Below, in pieces: positions 1 through 11,407 of a stretch of DNA of 64,000 nucleotides; positions within the stretch are counted from its first letter, which is position 1; each line of letters opens with the position of its first letter. Under the pieces are notes generated by a model. That model was given only the letters and a program-made list of their open reading frames with translations, was not told the DNA's origin and searched no databases. The stretch is from Ochotona curzoniae (lineage: Eukaryota > Chordata > Mammalia > Lagomorpha > Ochotonidae). The position numbers and the translations under genes were made by a program. The DNA lies in NCBI RefSeq assembly GCF_017591425.1, contig NW_024465369.1:31953501-32017500 (forward strand), read 5' to 3'.

Positions 1-403
1 GGAATCCCAGAGGCTCCTGCCTCCTGCTCCCCGTCGCCGTTGATCCATGCCCTGGTGGTGGTGGGGAGGGCACAGTTCCTGCCCACATGCTGAGGGATTG
101 GTGGCTTCAGAATTCGCTATTCCCAAACCTTGTTGCAAGGCATAGACAATACTTGAAGTTGAAGACGTTTGAGAAAATGGCAAAGTATTACCGTCACACT
201 GACTTCTACCCCTTTCTCCTCAAAGCAGGTCATATAATGTAGCAAGACTTTTCTGACTTTATCCCCGAACTCATATCATAAGATGTTCAGGTGACAGATG
301 CCCTCAGTATACACAGAGCAAAGAGGCCCTTGCCTCTGAAGGCACATGGATACTGAGAAGGTTCTGAACAAATGACTTGCTTAAGTCTCCCCGGTTTGTT
401 GTA

Positions 404-680
404 AGTTGAATATCCCTCATCCAAAATGCTTGGAATAAGATGTATCATGCATCTTGCAATATCTGAATATACATAAATGAAATATCTTGGAGATGGGGCC
501 CAAGTCTAAACAGGAAATTTATGTTTATGTTTTGTGTGTACCTGATACAGCCAGCCTGAATGTAATTTTGTGTGATGTTTTCAGGGTGCCTTTCCACTTG
601 TGGTGCAAGGTGAGCATTCAGAAATCTTCAGACATTGGAGCATTTTGGACTTAAAATTTTCAGATTATGGATGTTCAACC
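404..680. mobile_element. DNA transposon fossil (Tigger/MER-type MITE)
   Basis: The ends form an imperfect inverted repeat: GTTGAATATCCCTCATCC at the left and the reverse complement of GTTGAACATCCATAATCTG at the right. The interior (for example the AGATATCTTGGAGATGGGGCCC-like stretch near 480-500) resembles the non-autonomous elements common in placental mammals whose termini read GTTGAGCATCCCTAATCC. The exact family name is uncertain. No coding capacity. Confidence 0.5.
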
Positions 681-1105
681 AGTACCGTTGGATCATACTC
701 TTCTCCCTATATTGTATTTTTCTACTGCTCTTCACTTCAGTTCCTTATGAAGATTCTTAACACCACATGAAACTTGTATTTACTAAATTTGTGTGCTTTC
801 TTCGTTGCTCTTTTGTTGCAGAGGCCTCAGCCATGGACCTAGGAAATAATAGAAGCAAAGTTGCCTTTGCTTCCTTTCAGAACTCTTCCTGCCTAATCTG
901 CTTATCAATGTCTGTGCTTCAAACCCTCACAATGGTGCTATCTACTGCCCAGTTTCTTTCTTAGAAAATTCCATTCAGAATCTTTCTTTTCTCAAATTCA
1001 TTGCTTCCAACAGCTAGCATTGCCTTACCTGGAAACTTCTTTTTATGGTAGTCAAAAACACACAACAGGGCAGGCATTGCTACACCACGTGCTATGTGCC
1101 CATGA

Positions 1106-1660
1106 TGTAGGGTTTTTGAGCCTGAATATGGCAGCAACCTCAATTCTTGTCTCGCAGGAAAGAAGAATTTTCGTGCAAACACAGTTTAGCTTTAAAGCAA
1201 AATTTATTAGAAAAGCTGAGAAAGGAGACTCCCATCCTAGTGATGGGAGGGGGCTTTGAGATAGAAAAGACCCTTACCCCCATAGTGGCAGGAAGAAAAG
1301 TGGAAAAAAGACCCATCTTAATGATGGGGAACGCACCTTTTAAAGGTTTGCTTCAAAGGGGTTTCTCCAAAGACAAAAGGAAACTTCTGGCTCCCATGGT
1401 ACCTAGCTTTGAGACAAAAGGCCCAGAAAGGTGTCAGACATGCTACTTCCTGGGTCCGTTTTCAATGATAAGGAGACCAGTCTGAGGCCCTCCCACACAA
1501 TGGCCAGAGACTATGGCTAATCCTTTGGGTGGGGAATTGGTATGTTAATGTCACTCTTGTCTCTTGGAAGAAAGTGCTCTGGTGCATCTAAGACATGGTG
1601 GGGAAAATGCCATTTTATCTTTAAAAAGAAAATGGCTTGGGGACCCAGAATGCCCTAACT
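1106..1660 (-). mobile_element. Probable solo LTR of an endogenous retrovirus, antisense
   Basis: The left edge is TGTAGGG. On the minus strand there is a TTTAAAAGG TATA-like box near 1335-1343 followed by an AATAAA signal near 1202-1208, in the order expected for an LTR. The right edge is unclear. A TTTCA followed by ATGA at 1460-1468 would give a 4-base duplication with ATGA at 1102-1105 and a 359-base LTR, but similar-looking sequence continues to about 1660. No internal retroviral sequence adjoins it. Confidence 0.4.
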
Positions 1661-1684
1661 GCTTACTCCCAGTCTAATTGCTCA

Positions 1685-1985
1685 CACATTGGGACACTGG
1701 CATCACATATCTGAGAGCCAGTTTGAATCTTGCCTACTCTACTTCTCATCCAACTCCCTGCTAATGACCCTGGGAATGTAGCTAATAATGATACAAATAC
1801 TTGGGTCTCTGTCACCCATATGGGAGACATGGATGGAGTTCAGGACTGCTGGCTTCCATCTAGCCTGGCTCTGCCTGTTGCAGACAATTTGGAGAATGAA
1901 TGAATAGATGTAAGATTTCCTTCCTCTCTGTTTTTCCCTCTCTCTGTGTTATTCTCCTTTTCAGATCAATAAATATATCTTAACA
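1685..1985 (+). mobile_element. C-type SINE, old copy
   Basis: Diverged tRNA-derived lagomorph SINE. Recognisable blocks are CCCATATGGGAGACATGG, the GAGAATGAATGAATAG region and the CT-rich to AATAAATATATCTT tail. Overlaps no exon. Confidence 0.65.
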
Positions 1986-2166
1986 CACAACTTGCTCACA
2001 TACATATAACATGAAATCTACCCTCCTTGTTAGCCTGATCTTGTTCCTACAATAGAGTGCTTGAGGCAGGCTAATTTTGTGAAGCAGAGAGGTTTAGTTG
2101 GGCTTGTGGTTCTTGAGATATAATGTGTAAGGATCTCATCTTGCTGAAATTGCAAGAGACAGGGAG

Positions 2167-2200
2167 TGTATATGTGTGTGTGTGTGTGAGAGAGAGAGAC
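2167..2200. repeat. (TG)n(GA)n microsatellite
   Basis: An alternating TG run of about 10 units is followed directly by about 6 GA units. Confidence 0.8.
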
Positions 2201-2590
2201 TCTAATTTCTTTATGAAACCACCAGGATTCGGTCTTGAGGACTGTATCCCATTGATCTTCTCTAATCCTTCCTACCTCTCAAGGGCTCTGCTCTAAACAT
2301 CACAGATAAAGTTTTCACTCTTGTGATTAACAGAAGATTTAGAGAATTAAACTCCTGTGTGAGTTCAGGAGGAGTAATCATTGAACACATCCTATTAAAT
2401 GGTCAAGTGTACAATAGAGTACCATTGATTATGTGTACATTATTGTATCATAAGTCTGAAAATCTTTCATCTTGAATGACTAAAACCATGGCAGTTTCTC
2501 ATTTCTTCCTGCTCCCACTCCCTGACAATTATTATTTTGCTCTCTGCTTTGATGAGTTTGACAGTTTCACTTGCATCATCTACTTGGAAT

Positions 2591-3153
2591 TGTAAGGCCG
2601 CGCGAAGTGAGGACAGCCTTACCGACTCTTGAGAAAGCAAGTCTCCCCAATGATTAGCGAAGACGAGGCTTGATGCAAAAGCATGAGGTTTTATTTGGGT
2701 ACCAGCTCGCTGGGGCTGGGGCCAGTTCCTCACGCAGGAGGCCAGACACACCAGTCACTACACAACATGTTTTTTTATAGGCCAAAATCACTTACACAAA
2801 GGGCAAAGGCTAAAACCATAAAGCCATGAAATTTTTGGCTTTCTGCTGACCATAGCCTCACAAGAATGCTGTTGCTTGTCACAATTCCCCTCGAGTTTGC
2901 TTTTTTCAGACCTTTGGAAACCTTATTGATAAGTCAGGGTTTTTCTGTCTCTGGGGACTTTCCTTCCCCTCACAGTTTCTTAATCTCGTTTCCTTCCGAG
3001 ATACCCATCTTCAGCTGCTTTTGTACTTTGTACCCTGAATTTCGACTAAGCCTAATTATTTACCAAAGACATCCTATTCAGCTATTCTCAGCAAGTGGGA
3101 TACAGAAAGCAAAAAAGCAAATTGAACATCTCTATTCTAAATTTTCTCTTTCA
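2591..3153 (-). mobile_element. Solo LTR, class I-like, antisense, inserted in the old L1
   Basis: The 563-base element starts TGTAAGG and ends TTTCA, and is flanked by a direct 4-base GAAT on each side (2587-2590 and 3154-3157). On the minus strand a TATAAAA box (about 2774-2780) precedes an AATAAA signal (about 2691-2696) by about 80 bases, giving a typical gamma-type short R region. The L1 sequence continues across the insertion. No gag, pol or env sequence is next to it. Confidence 0.8.
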
Positions 3154-3444
3154 GAATCAAGCAGTTTGTGCTTGTATGACTGGCTTACTCAGCAGGCTGT
3201 GCTTTAGGCTGACTCATATTACAGCATAGGACAGAAAACTTTTTCTAGGACTGAATATTATTTCATTATATATGTATACTTAGTTTTCTTCATTTATCCA
3301 TTGATTGAAATTTTATTCATTTCCATTTTTGTGTTATAGGGATAAAGTTGCAAAGAACAAGGCAAAACAAACATCTCTTGGAGACTCTGTTTCTAGTTCT
3401 TTTATGGGACTGTTGCATCATGTGGTATAACTATTTTTAGTTTT

Positions 3445-3768
3445 TAATTTTTAAAAATATATTTGAAAAGCAGAATTACAGAAACAAAGAGAGAGAGAGA
3501 GAGAGAGAAATTTTCTCTCTGTTAATCCAAATGGCTTCAACAGCCAGAGCTAGGCCAAGCTGAAGCCAGGAGCCAACAGTTAGGAGTTTCTGCCGGGTCT
3601 CCCACCCAGGTGCAGGGGCCCAAGGACTTGGGTCATCTTCCGACCTCCTAGGCATATTAACAAGGTGTTGTATCTGAAGTGGAGCAGTTAGGACTTGAAC
3701 CAGCACCTGTATAGGGTGCAAGCACTGCAGACAGTGAGTTAACTCCTTGCCATAGCATCAGCCTCTAT
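3445..3768 (-). mobile_element. C-type SINE, antisense
   Basis: Reads in reverse: A/T-rich tail, GA-rich tract (GAGAGAGA run at 3489-3508), then GGGTCTCCCACCCAGGTGCA, GGACTTGAACCAGCACC and the TAACTCCTTGCCATAGCATC head region. Inserted into the old antisense L1. Confidence 0.8.
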
Positions 3769-4043
3769 TTTTAATATTTTAAGAAATCTTCATACTGTGT
3801 TTTCATAGCAGCACCATCTTATATTCTGGCCAAGAATACACAGTTTTTAATTTCTCCCAATGCTCTATGGCATCTGTCAATTTCTTTTCTTATGATAATG
3901 CACAGCCTAACACATGTGAGATGATGCTTCATCCCATTGTATTTTTGATCTTTATTTCCCAGATGATGAGTGCCACTGCTCATATTCTCATATCCCAATT
4001 AGTCATTTGTGTACCTTTTTTGGAGATGTTTTTATTTGGCTTC

Positions 4044-4919
4044 TGTTAGTTATTTTTAAAGGTGCAAGTTCTAGTTCTAGTTCATAGGATATTACGATAG
4101 TTTACGCACAGCTAATTCCCGCATGTTGGCAACGCCCGCGTCGCCATGTACCCCGAGCCCTGAATCGAGCGGAGGGACTAGGGTTATGAGACAGACAAGA
4201 CAGACAACACACAACACACACTGGGTCATTCTTGTGAGGAGAATGCCAATTTATTTGAAGTCAAGCTGCATCTTTTATAGTCTGCTTGGCCCCTCCCAGG
4301 ATCCTCCCAATGGTTAAGCCACACCTAAACTCCCCCAAGGACATGCAAAAAGGGGAAGCAGGAAGGAGGGAGATTGCAGTCAAGCCACAGGCTAAATGTA
4401 TCAGGCCATGATTGCCCCTCCCGTTACACCTTTGAGAAACAAGCTGTGGAGTTAATCCTTGGGAGACCTGGCCGTGCACCCGCAACCTGATTCTTTACTG
4501 TGAGCTGAAAATACCAGACACAACAACATATCTTGGGAAGTTTATTCCAGCGGGGCAGGAAAAGGGGAAGGGGAAGAGGGGAAGAGAGGCCAGAAGGAGG
4601 AGAGAGGGGAAGAGCAAGGAAGAGAAAGCCAAGAAGAGAGAACCGCACCTGGAGGCCTTTTTGTCTGCCAGGTGTGGGGGGCGGGGATTCAGAGGGATTG
4701 AGGTCAAGGCCCCAGGGGATTGGTGCCTGCAGGTGAATGCCTGGGGATGATTGGTGAGTGGGCGGGTTTGGGGAAGGGACTGGGAGATTGGGGGTGGGAT
4801 TCTCAGGTGGAATGCCAGGTTACATCTGATTGGTAGATGGCTGGACTGGCGCGAATTTTGTGAGCTGTAAGAAGAAATGGCGCAGGGTCCAGGGTGGGAT
4901 ATTGGAATAAGTCCTTACA
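4044..4919 (-). mobile_element. Solo LTR, antisense, containing a second LTR
   Basis: Ends are TGTTAG and CTTACA (plus-strand view), flanked by GCTTC (4039-4043) and ACTTC (4920-4924), a near-perfect 5-base duplication. Its reverse complement matches the sense LTR at 25587-26275 over the CCAAT-rich U3, the CT-rich tract and the GGAATAAACTTCC polyadenylation region, so both belong to one family. Without the nested element it is about 515 bases, shorter than the other copy mainly because its CT-rich tract is shorter. Confidence 0.85.
4124..4478 (-). mobile_element. Nested solo LTR, class II (beta-like)
   Basis: 355 bases, TG...CA ends, flanked by a perfect 6-base duplication CCCGCA (4118-4123 and 4479-4484). 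It is absent at the same point in the related LTR at 25587-26275. On the minus strand a TATAAAA box (about 4273-4279) lies only about 20 bases before AATAAA (4250-4255), followed by a GT-rich stretch (the reverse complement of 4190-4230). A polyadenylation signal overlapping the cap region and a 6-base duplication are both typical of betaretrovirus-like or IAP-like LTRs. No internal viral sequence remains. Confidence 0.8.
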
Positions 4920-5434
4920 ACTTCTTTGCCCATTTCAAAATGGTATTGGATTACTACTTTGGAGATATTTTTATTCTCATCCTTTGCTCATTTTTTTCCC
5001 CTTTGGGTCATTTTTCCTATTTTTGGAAAAAAAAAAAACAGTGGGGTATTAGAAGGAATAATGTTGATTCTATAGATCCTTTGAAATCCAGTGGACTTTT
5101 TAACAATATTAAATCTTTCATCCTCTGGATAACAATGTCTTTCCACTTATTTATGCATCGTTTTGTAGTTTTTGGTATATACCTTTTTATGCCTCCTTTG
5201 TTAAATTAATTCTGAAGTATTGTATACTTTTTAAAATTTTTATAAATTCATTTGTTTTTGTAATTTCCTTTTTGGGATAGTTTGTATTAGTGTATAGCAA
5301 TGCAGCAAGATTTTCTAAGTTGATTTTATATCCTGTACTTTTGTTGAATTAATTTATTAGTTGTGACAGTATGTGGGAACTTTAGGGTTTTCTTTATACA
5401 AAATGGGTCATATGTGAGGAGAGATAACTTTCTA

Positions 5435-5745
5435 AACATTTATTTTATTTATTCATTTGAAAGACAGAATTACAGAGAAAGAGGGAAAACAGAAAGATAT
5501 CTTCTGTTCTGTGGTTCATTTTCCAAAAGACTACAATAACCAGAGCTAGGTAGATCCAAAGTCAGGGAACCAGGAGCCAGGAGCGCCGTCCAGGTCTCCC
5601 ATGAAGGTATAAAGGAACTGCTTTTTCGGAAACATTAATAGGGAGCTGGATCAGAAGTGAGTATCTAGGACTTGAACCAGCACCCATAAGAGATGGGGGC
5701 ACCACGGGCGGTGGCTTTATGTAGCATACCATATCACTAGCCCAG
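5435..5745 (-). mobile_element. C-type SINE, antisense
   Basis: Tail-first order: TTTATTTATTCATTTGAAAG, AATTACAGAGAAAGAGG, CCAGGTCTCCCATGAAGG, GGACTTGAACCAGCACCC and the ACCATATCACTAGCCC head. Inserted in the old L1. Confidence 0.8.
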
Positions 5746-6048
5746 AGCAAAGATCTTTCTGACTTAGATGCCTTTTATTTATTTTCCCTGTCCAGCTGCT
5801 ATAACTAGGACTCCTAATACTCAACTGAATTGAATATATGTGTGTACCCTCCTTGTTAAGTTCCCAATCTTGGAAGAAATATGTTTAGTTTTTGTACTGT
5901 TCAGTGTGTTAGCTATGGGTTTTATACATATAGCTTTTACTGTATTCAGGTAATTTCCTTCTGCTCCTGATTTGTTGGAGTGAATGAAATACTGTTTATG
6001 CTTTTAAATTGAATATAAATTCAGTTTCTTTTATAAATTATTTCAACA

Positions 6049-6345
6049 TTAGGGCCCAGCGTGGTAGTCTAAGTAGCCAAAGTCCTTGCCTTGCATACAC
6101 CAATTCTTGTCCCAGATGCTCCACTTCCCCTCTAATTCCATGCCTGTGTCCTGCGAAAGCAGTCAAGGACGGCCCAAAGCCTTGGAACCCTGTACCCATG
6201 TGGGACACCCAGAAGAGTCTTCTGGCTCCTGGCTTCAGATTGGCTCAGCTCTGGCTGTTGTAGCCACTTGGGGAGTGAAGTATCAGATAGAAGATCTTTC
6301 TGTATATCTGACTTTCCAAGAAAAAAATAAATCTTTAAAAAATAT
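6049..6345 (+). mobile_element. C-type SINE, sense
   Basis: Starts GGGCCCAGCGTGGTAGTC and ends TTTCCAAGAAAAAAATAAATC. Contains GTGGGACACCCAGAAGAG and the CACTTGGGGAGTGAAG block. It lies about 200 bases upstream of the exon at 6549. Confidence 0.85.
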
Positions 6346-6548
6346 TTCAATAATACTTGAACTCGTTATTATATTTCATGTAATAGAAATTCAAAACTTT
6401 ACAAATTTTTTAAGTTCATAAAATTGGAAAGTTGTAATTTGGAAATTTGAAAAAATCTGAAAAGTACCAGGTCACAAAGGGAAAAATTATTCAAGGGACC
6501 TATCCCTTACATTTACTTCAACTTAAGTTCTTTGTCTTTTTTGTTCAG

Positions 6549-6628
6549 GTAATTTGGCCCAGACAAAAGCCAGAATTTCGGCAGCCTCCAGATCTCTGCC
6601 CCCACATTTCAGCACTGGGAAAGCCAAA
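6549..6628 (+). CDS. MYO3B: MYO3B exon: motor domain, loop-2 region
   Basis: An 80-base exon with acceptor TTTTGTTCAG and donor AAA/GTGAGT. It starts by supplying the last two bases of a glycine codon (incoming phase 1) and then encodes 26 residues ([10 protein letters not shown]...HFSTGKAK), ending on a complete codon. This matches the human MYO3B segment before loop 2 almost residue for residue, with conservative changes. Loop 2 lies on the actin-binding face of the myosin head between the upper and lower 50-kDa subdomains. The upstream partner exon is outside the window. The phase-0 end joins exactly to the exon at 12283. No frameshift or stop. Confidence 0.95.
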
Positions 6629-7065
6629 GTGAGTAGCAGATTTGTATCCAAACATGGGGTGGACCCGGATACTTATTGGGATATTGCTGCAATGGACAGC
6701 CTACTTGTTACCCATACCTGCATGGTCTGATAAAGAAATGGGAGACATTTAGATGTAACAGATTAGGACATTGGAGATAATGTGATTCTCAGATTGACTG
6801 CAGTGATGCAAAAAATGGCGCTAGAAAATCAAGTCTGTTCCTAAGAAGAGATGGAACATGTCTCCTTGAGGCTATCTTCATCCTACAGTTGAGGATAACA
6901 GGGACCAGTGGAAAAAGTGGAACAGGGAGTAGAAAAAACCCTAATGATTTCCTGGGGCTCTGCTTTATCCTCTGAGGGGATGTTTGAAGGTTTATGAATC
7001 CCTGGTTAGTCGATGGTTTTCCTGTTCCAGCCTTACCGATACCCAAGGATCATCTGGCTAATGTT

Positions 7066-7393
7066 TTTTTTTTTTTTTTTAAAGATTTATTTTTATTATT
7101 TCTTTATTGGAAAGGCGGATATACAGAGAGGAGAGACAGAGAGGAAGATCTTCCATCCGATGATTCACTCCCCAAGTGAGCGCAACGGCCGATACTATGC
7201 CGATCCGAAGCCAGGAGTCTCTTCCGGGTCTCCCATGCGGGTGCAGGGTCCCAAAGCTTTGGGCCGTCCTCGACTGCTTTCCTGGGCCACAGGCAGGGAG
7301 CTGGAAGGGAAGCGGGGCTGCTGGGGTTAGAACCGGCGCCCATATGGGATCCCGGGCGTGCAAGGCGAGGACCTTTAACCACTTGCGCCACCA
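7066..7393 (-). mobile_element. Young C-type SINE with intact target-site duplication
   Basis: Near-consensus antisense copy: poly(T), GATTTATTTTTATTA, GGCGGATATACAGAGAGG, GAAGATCTTCCATCCGATG, CCCAAGTGAGCGCAACGG. The 15-base duplication CATCTGGCTAATGTT is present perfectly at 7051-7065 and 7394-7408. Low divergence from the other young copies implies recent insertion. Confidence 0.92.
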
Positions 7394-7963
7394 CATCTGG
7401 CTAATGTTCACTAGGCATCCTAATGCCCAAAAAGCAAGTATCTTGAAGGTGATGGAGTAAGCACTGCATCTCTCTACACTTTCTTGTCTTTAAAAAGAAT
7501 AAGCAATCTGGCTACTCACAATACTGTTGGATGTTATTCCCCAGTTGGTATAGAACGTCACTTCTACTGACTTGTCTTGAGAATGAAAGACTACTTGTAC
7601 ATAGTAGGAACTCAAATCACTTTTGTAAAGAAACAATTTTTATATCCAGACTGTTACAATTTATTTTGATACTTTGTTTTTTTACTTTGCTAGTTGGTAG
7701 GATATTTAATGGGTGACATGGGCCCTTAGAAAAGATTTTTTGCAGAATGTCATTGGTTCTCAGAGCATCTTGATCTTACATCTAATATTTAGTTTGTGTT
7801 TGATATACTAACATCTCATTGCTTCTGAAAGTTATGGACTTAAGAGTTGCTACAAACACAGAATCTGTAAATACTAAGCCGTTGCTCCTAGGAGAAGCAG
7901 TGTTAGGTTTCTGCTAGGTTCTTATCAACACTTTCATCAACCAGTCAATAACATAACCTCATT

Positions 7964-8215
7964 TGATGTGGTTTATTTAGTTATTAATTATTTACTTATG
8001 TTTGTTTTGAAAGGCAGAGAAACAAAGAAAGAGGCAGAGACAGTTAGGTTGATCTTTCATCATTGTTCAATTCCCCAAGGACCCTCAGCTGCCGGGGCTG
8101 CATCCTGCCAAAGCATGGGAACTCATTCCAGGAGTCCCACACGGTGTCAAGGATGCAGCTACTTGAGCCTCACCTGCTACCTCCCAGGGTGTGCGTTAGC
8201 AGGAAGAGGGAATTG
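7964..8215 (-). mobile_element. C-type SINE, antisense, old and 5'-truncated
   Basis: Diverged tail-first copy (TTGAAAGGCAGAGAAAC, CAGGAGTCCCACACGGTG, GTGTGCGTTAGCAGGAAG). The promoter-containing head is missing. Confidence 0.65.
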
Positions 8216-9344
8216 TTATCTTTATATAAGACAGTATTTCAACTGTAGCATCTGTGTCATTGAACTCACAGCCAATAACTCTGTAACTGATGTCTGAACA
8301 AAGCTCATCTAACATATGTATTTTCTCCTCACAAAATCATAACCTTTTTATGCTTAGGAACACCAGAGGGTAATTTAGTATTATACCTGAGGGCCATTTT
8401 AAACAGCAGAAAACAAATAAAAAACACGAACAAAACCATGAAAAGGAAAAAAGGAAGCTTAAAATTGACCTAAAAAATATAAACACATATTATCTTATTT
8501 GATTTTGGCTGGACCCCTATACTTCAAGAGACTCAGATTTTCACCATTCTGTGCCTGTCTGTATAGAACCTTGAAAACATTAGTAATATTAACTTCGGGG
8601 TTATAAACAAATGTTGGCAAGTGGGCAAATTTACAAATGTAGGGCACACAGATAATGATGTTTTCTGGAGTCCCTGGCCTTCACCAGGTTCTAAAAGGAT
8701 CGCTTGAAAGTCCACATGATTCTCTTTTCCAGAAGCTGTTCTGCCTTCCACAGCCAGAATCCTGGCACTGCATTGCCTCCTTCCTACACCCGCCATCTAC
8801 TGTTGTTCACACCCTGACTGCCACCAAAAGTGTACCTTCTGCAGTGTGGCATCTGGCCATACCATTAAAATTACAAAATAACATTCTAAAATAATGACTG
8901 TGAAGAGTCTATTTTCAATATCAATCTGCCTTTTGCATTCATTGCATTCATTGTCTGAGAACAGTGATGCTACAGGTTTCTTCTCCCTCTTGTTTTCCTT
9001 AAAGAGCACTGTCTCACTTGAGAGCCGTAAAACTTCTTGAAAAAAGGCTCTGTCAGAAAGATAGCAAGTGGATGTAAATAGTGATCATTGACTGAGGCCC
9101 AACAAGAAGTATTCAGTTTTCCATTTAGTGCTGAGACATATATGGGACATAGAGTAAATTCGGCTGACAAATGAGGCTAATCTTTCTAATTATAATGTGC
9201 TTTCAAACAGAAGCTTTATAAGCTATATTCAACCATGTAGGTATACTTGTATATGATGTTTAGGAAGTAAGATGTAAGAATCAATCCCTAAGCCTGTGGA
9301 ACTGTATCATAACAAATACATAAATGAAAAAGTCAGAATTGTAT

Positions 9345-9502
9345 TCAGATCTAGGTGTAGCCATAAACTGGCTATAAGACTAAGAAATTTTGATAAAATC
9401 TCTGAGACTTTCTCAAACATAGAAAGGGTAAAATATAATAGTATTTAACTCATGCTCATGTAGACGGTTCAGTGACATAATGCAGGCAAAATGCTTAGTT
9501 AA
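9345..9502 (-). mobile_element. MIR, antisense
   Basis: Resembles the reverse strand of MIR: the region corresponding to the conserved core followed by GTATTTAACTCATGCTCATG and ATAATGCAGGCAAAATGCTTAG. Confidence 0.55.
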
Positions 9503-10059
9503 CGATTTCACATGGAAAACTCAAATGCCTTGTTACTCAAGTTTTGATAACCAAGTGAGATTCGATGTGTGGAGACCATATGTACATGAAGCCTAGCTCT
9601 ACTGCTGAGGAGACTGCTTCCTTTCCTGGGCTGGGCTTCCTGGGAACTTCATCAGCACTGAGCCCTGTCCGCTAAGGGGGTGGAACAGAGACCTCCAGCA
9701 CAAGAGGGGTATGCTGACTGCTCTATGGGGAGGGCCTGTGTAGTGCATCTGCTTTCCTTTGTTCAGGTGGGAGGAGCCTTCCTGCAGAACTCATATGCTT
9801 TCAGTTTCCTCTTTTCTTACAAAACCATGAACAAGTCTAATATGCCTGCAGGTGCACCCCTGCTTCGAGCTGGCTATGCATGGACTTGGTGATGTCTGAA
9901 GTGCAACCCCTGAAACCAAAGCTGCCCTGATCCCAGGGGGTCCTCCCTCGGGTCCTGTTCCTGCTCTCTGTCCTGGGTGATTTTCTGCTTCTAGATAACT
10001 TAGCTCTTCCTTCCCTTCTTAAGTAAACCTATTTTCTCTTTTGAAAATCATTTTAAAGT

Positions 10060-10352
10060 TCACTTTTCAACTTATTTGAAATGCATGCACAAAGAGCAAG
10101 AGATCTTCCACTTACTGGCTTATGTCACAACATCATTCAGGATTGGGCCAGGCCAAAGCCAAGAGCCTGGAACTCAATTTAGCTCTGCCATGTGGGTGAT
10201 AGACTCAACAACTTGCTGCTTCCCAAGGTGTGCATTAACAGCAAGTTGGAATTGGAAGCCAAGCTGGGACTCAAGCAGGATCACTGTGGTCTGGGTGATA
10301 GGTGTCCCAAGTGCTGCCTTAACTGCTTTGCCAGATATCTGCCCTGGTACCT
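10060..10352 (-). mobile_element. C-type SINE, antisense, old
   Basis: Tail-first blocks AACTTATTTGAAATGCATGC, GGGCCAGGCCAAAGCCAAGA, CCATGTGGGTGATAGAC and GGGACTCAAGCAGG. Strongly diverged. Confidence 0.65.
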
Positions 10353-10647
10353 CTTTTCTTTATCCAAGCTGGTTGAAGCATTTTCTTCCATTTTGTACAA
10401 TCTCATGAATGCCCTTTCAGATTAGTCCCATTATTCCCTCATTCCAACCCTCTCTCTCCCTCCATTAGCACCCATCTTTTCTTTCTTTGAGTGAGGCTCA
10501 GACATCCTTTCCCTGGATTGTGGAGGTGACCATCTGAGCAGCTGTCCCTGAGTGCTGACAGCAGTATCTGCCAGTCCAAACATTCCTGTTTCTGATACTT
10601 GTCACCTGTTAAGAACAGACAGGAACTGCAATTCAAAGACTGAGATT

Positions 10648-10985
10648 TGGAGCTTAACATGGCATAGTAGGCTTATCCTCTACCTACAGCACAGGCATCT
10701 CATATGGATGACAGTTCATGTTCAGGCTGCTTCACTTCTGATCCAGCTTCCTGCGTAGGGCCTGGGAAAGCAGCAGAAGATGTGCTGAGTCCTTGGACTT
10801 GGGCACTCATGTAGAAGACTCAGAGGAAGCTCTTCTGACTTCAAAAAGGCCCAGCTCTGGTCATTGTGACCATCTGGGAAATGAACTGGTGGATGGAAAA
10901 AATCTTCCTGTATTCCTTCTCTTTGTAGTTCTGCCTTTCAGATAGCAAATAAATAAAGTAAATTTTAAAAAGAAAATAAATAAAG
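10648..10985 (+). mobile_element. C-type SINE, sense, old
   Basis: Head ACATGGCATAGTAGGC, middle GGGCCTGGGAAAGCAGCAGA, end CTGCCTTTCAGATAGCAAAT then AATAAAGTAAA repeats. Confidence 0.7.
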
Positions 10986-11407
10986 TAAAAATCAGAGACT
11001 GGTATTGAAACATCATTCTTATGTTCTGCTAACTAAAAATCAGGGTTTCTGTTGTTGAGGCTGCCTTTGGTAAATTCCTACAATTGTTTTCAACCACATA
11101 TTCCTTAGAGTCAGGTTGGGTAGTTTGGAGGGATGAGTGGTGATAAGTATATCTCACTGGATTTTTGAATGAATTGACACTTCAAATCCCACCTGCACTG
11201 GGCACATGGAAACTCCAAGAGGCAGGAGGATCTGACCAGTGGGAGGTGACTGATCCTTGCCTAATTCCCTGTAGTAAAACCTCAGCTTCAGAGCTGTGTC
11301 TTTATAATCACCAAGCCTTGAGGGCCTTTCTTTGAAGAAACAGATCCACCTGATATGCCATCACTGGAGAGCCATTTAGAAGACAGAGAATACAGAAAAG
11401 ATATTGG

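Larger units (their letters stand above)
2335..6010 (-). mobile_element. Old L1 (L1M-like), antisense, interrupted
   Basis: Segments at 2335-2590, 3154-3444, 3766-4043, 4920-5434 and 5760-6010 follow the order of an antisense mammalian L1, from 3' UTR into the ORF2 region. Landmarks are CTCTGCTTTGATGAGTTTGA near 2541, the GGACTGAATATTATTTCATT block near 3249, TTTGCCCATTTCAAAATGG near 4924, GTGTATAGCAATGCAG near 5291 and TTAGATGCCTTTTATTTATT near 5764. It predates the LTRs and SINEs inserted into it and shows which bases flank those insertions. Confidence 0.75.
1..6548. other. MYO3B: Upstream MYO3B intron (3' part)
   Basis: No coding exon was found here. The next upstream motor exon would have to end in phase 1 and encode the residues just before the loop-2 segment, and no such stretch with splice sites was seen. 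The interval is mostly repeats: a small inverted-repeat DNA transposon, an antisense LTR, C-type SINEs, and an old antisense L1 running from about 2335 to 6010 that is broken up by two solo LTRs (one carrying a further nested LTR) and SINEs. The first about 400 bases and 680-1100 hold nothing I recognise. Confidence 0.7.

Noticed and set aside
9590..10050. A further LTR ending in TAAGTAAACC.
   Set aside because: No paired TG/CA ends or duplication could be identified, so it is left as unclassified.
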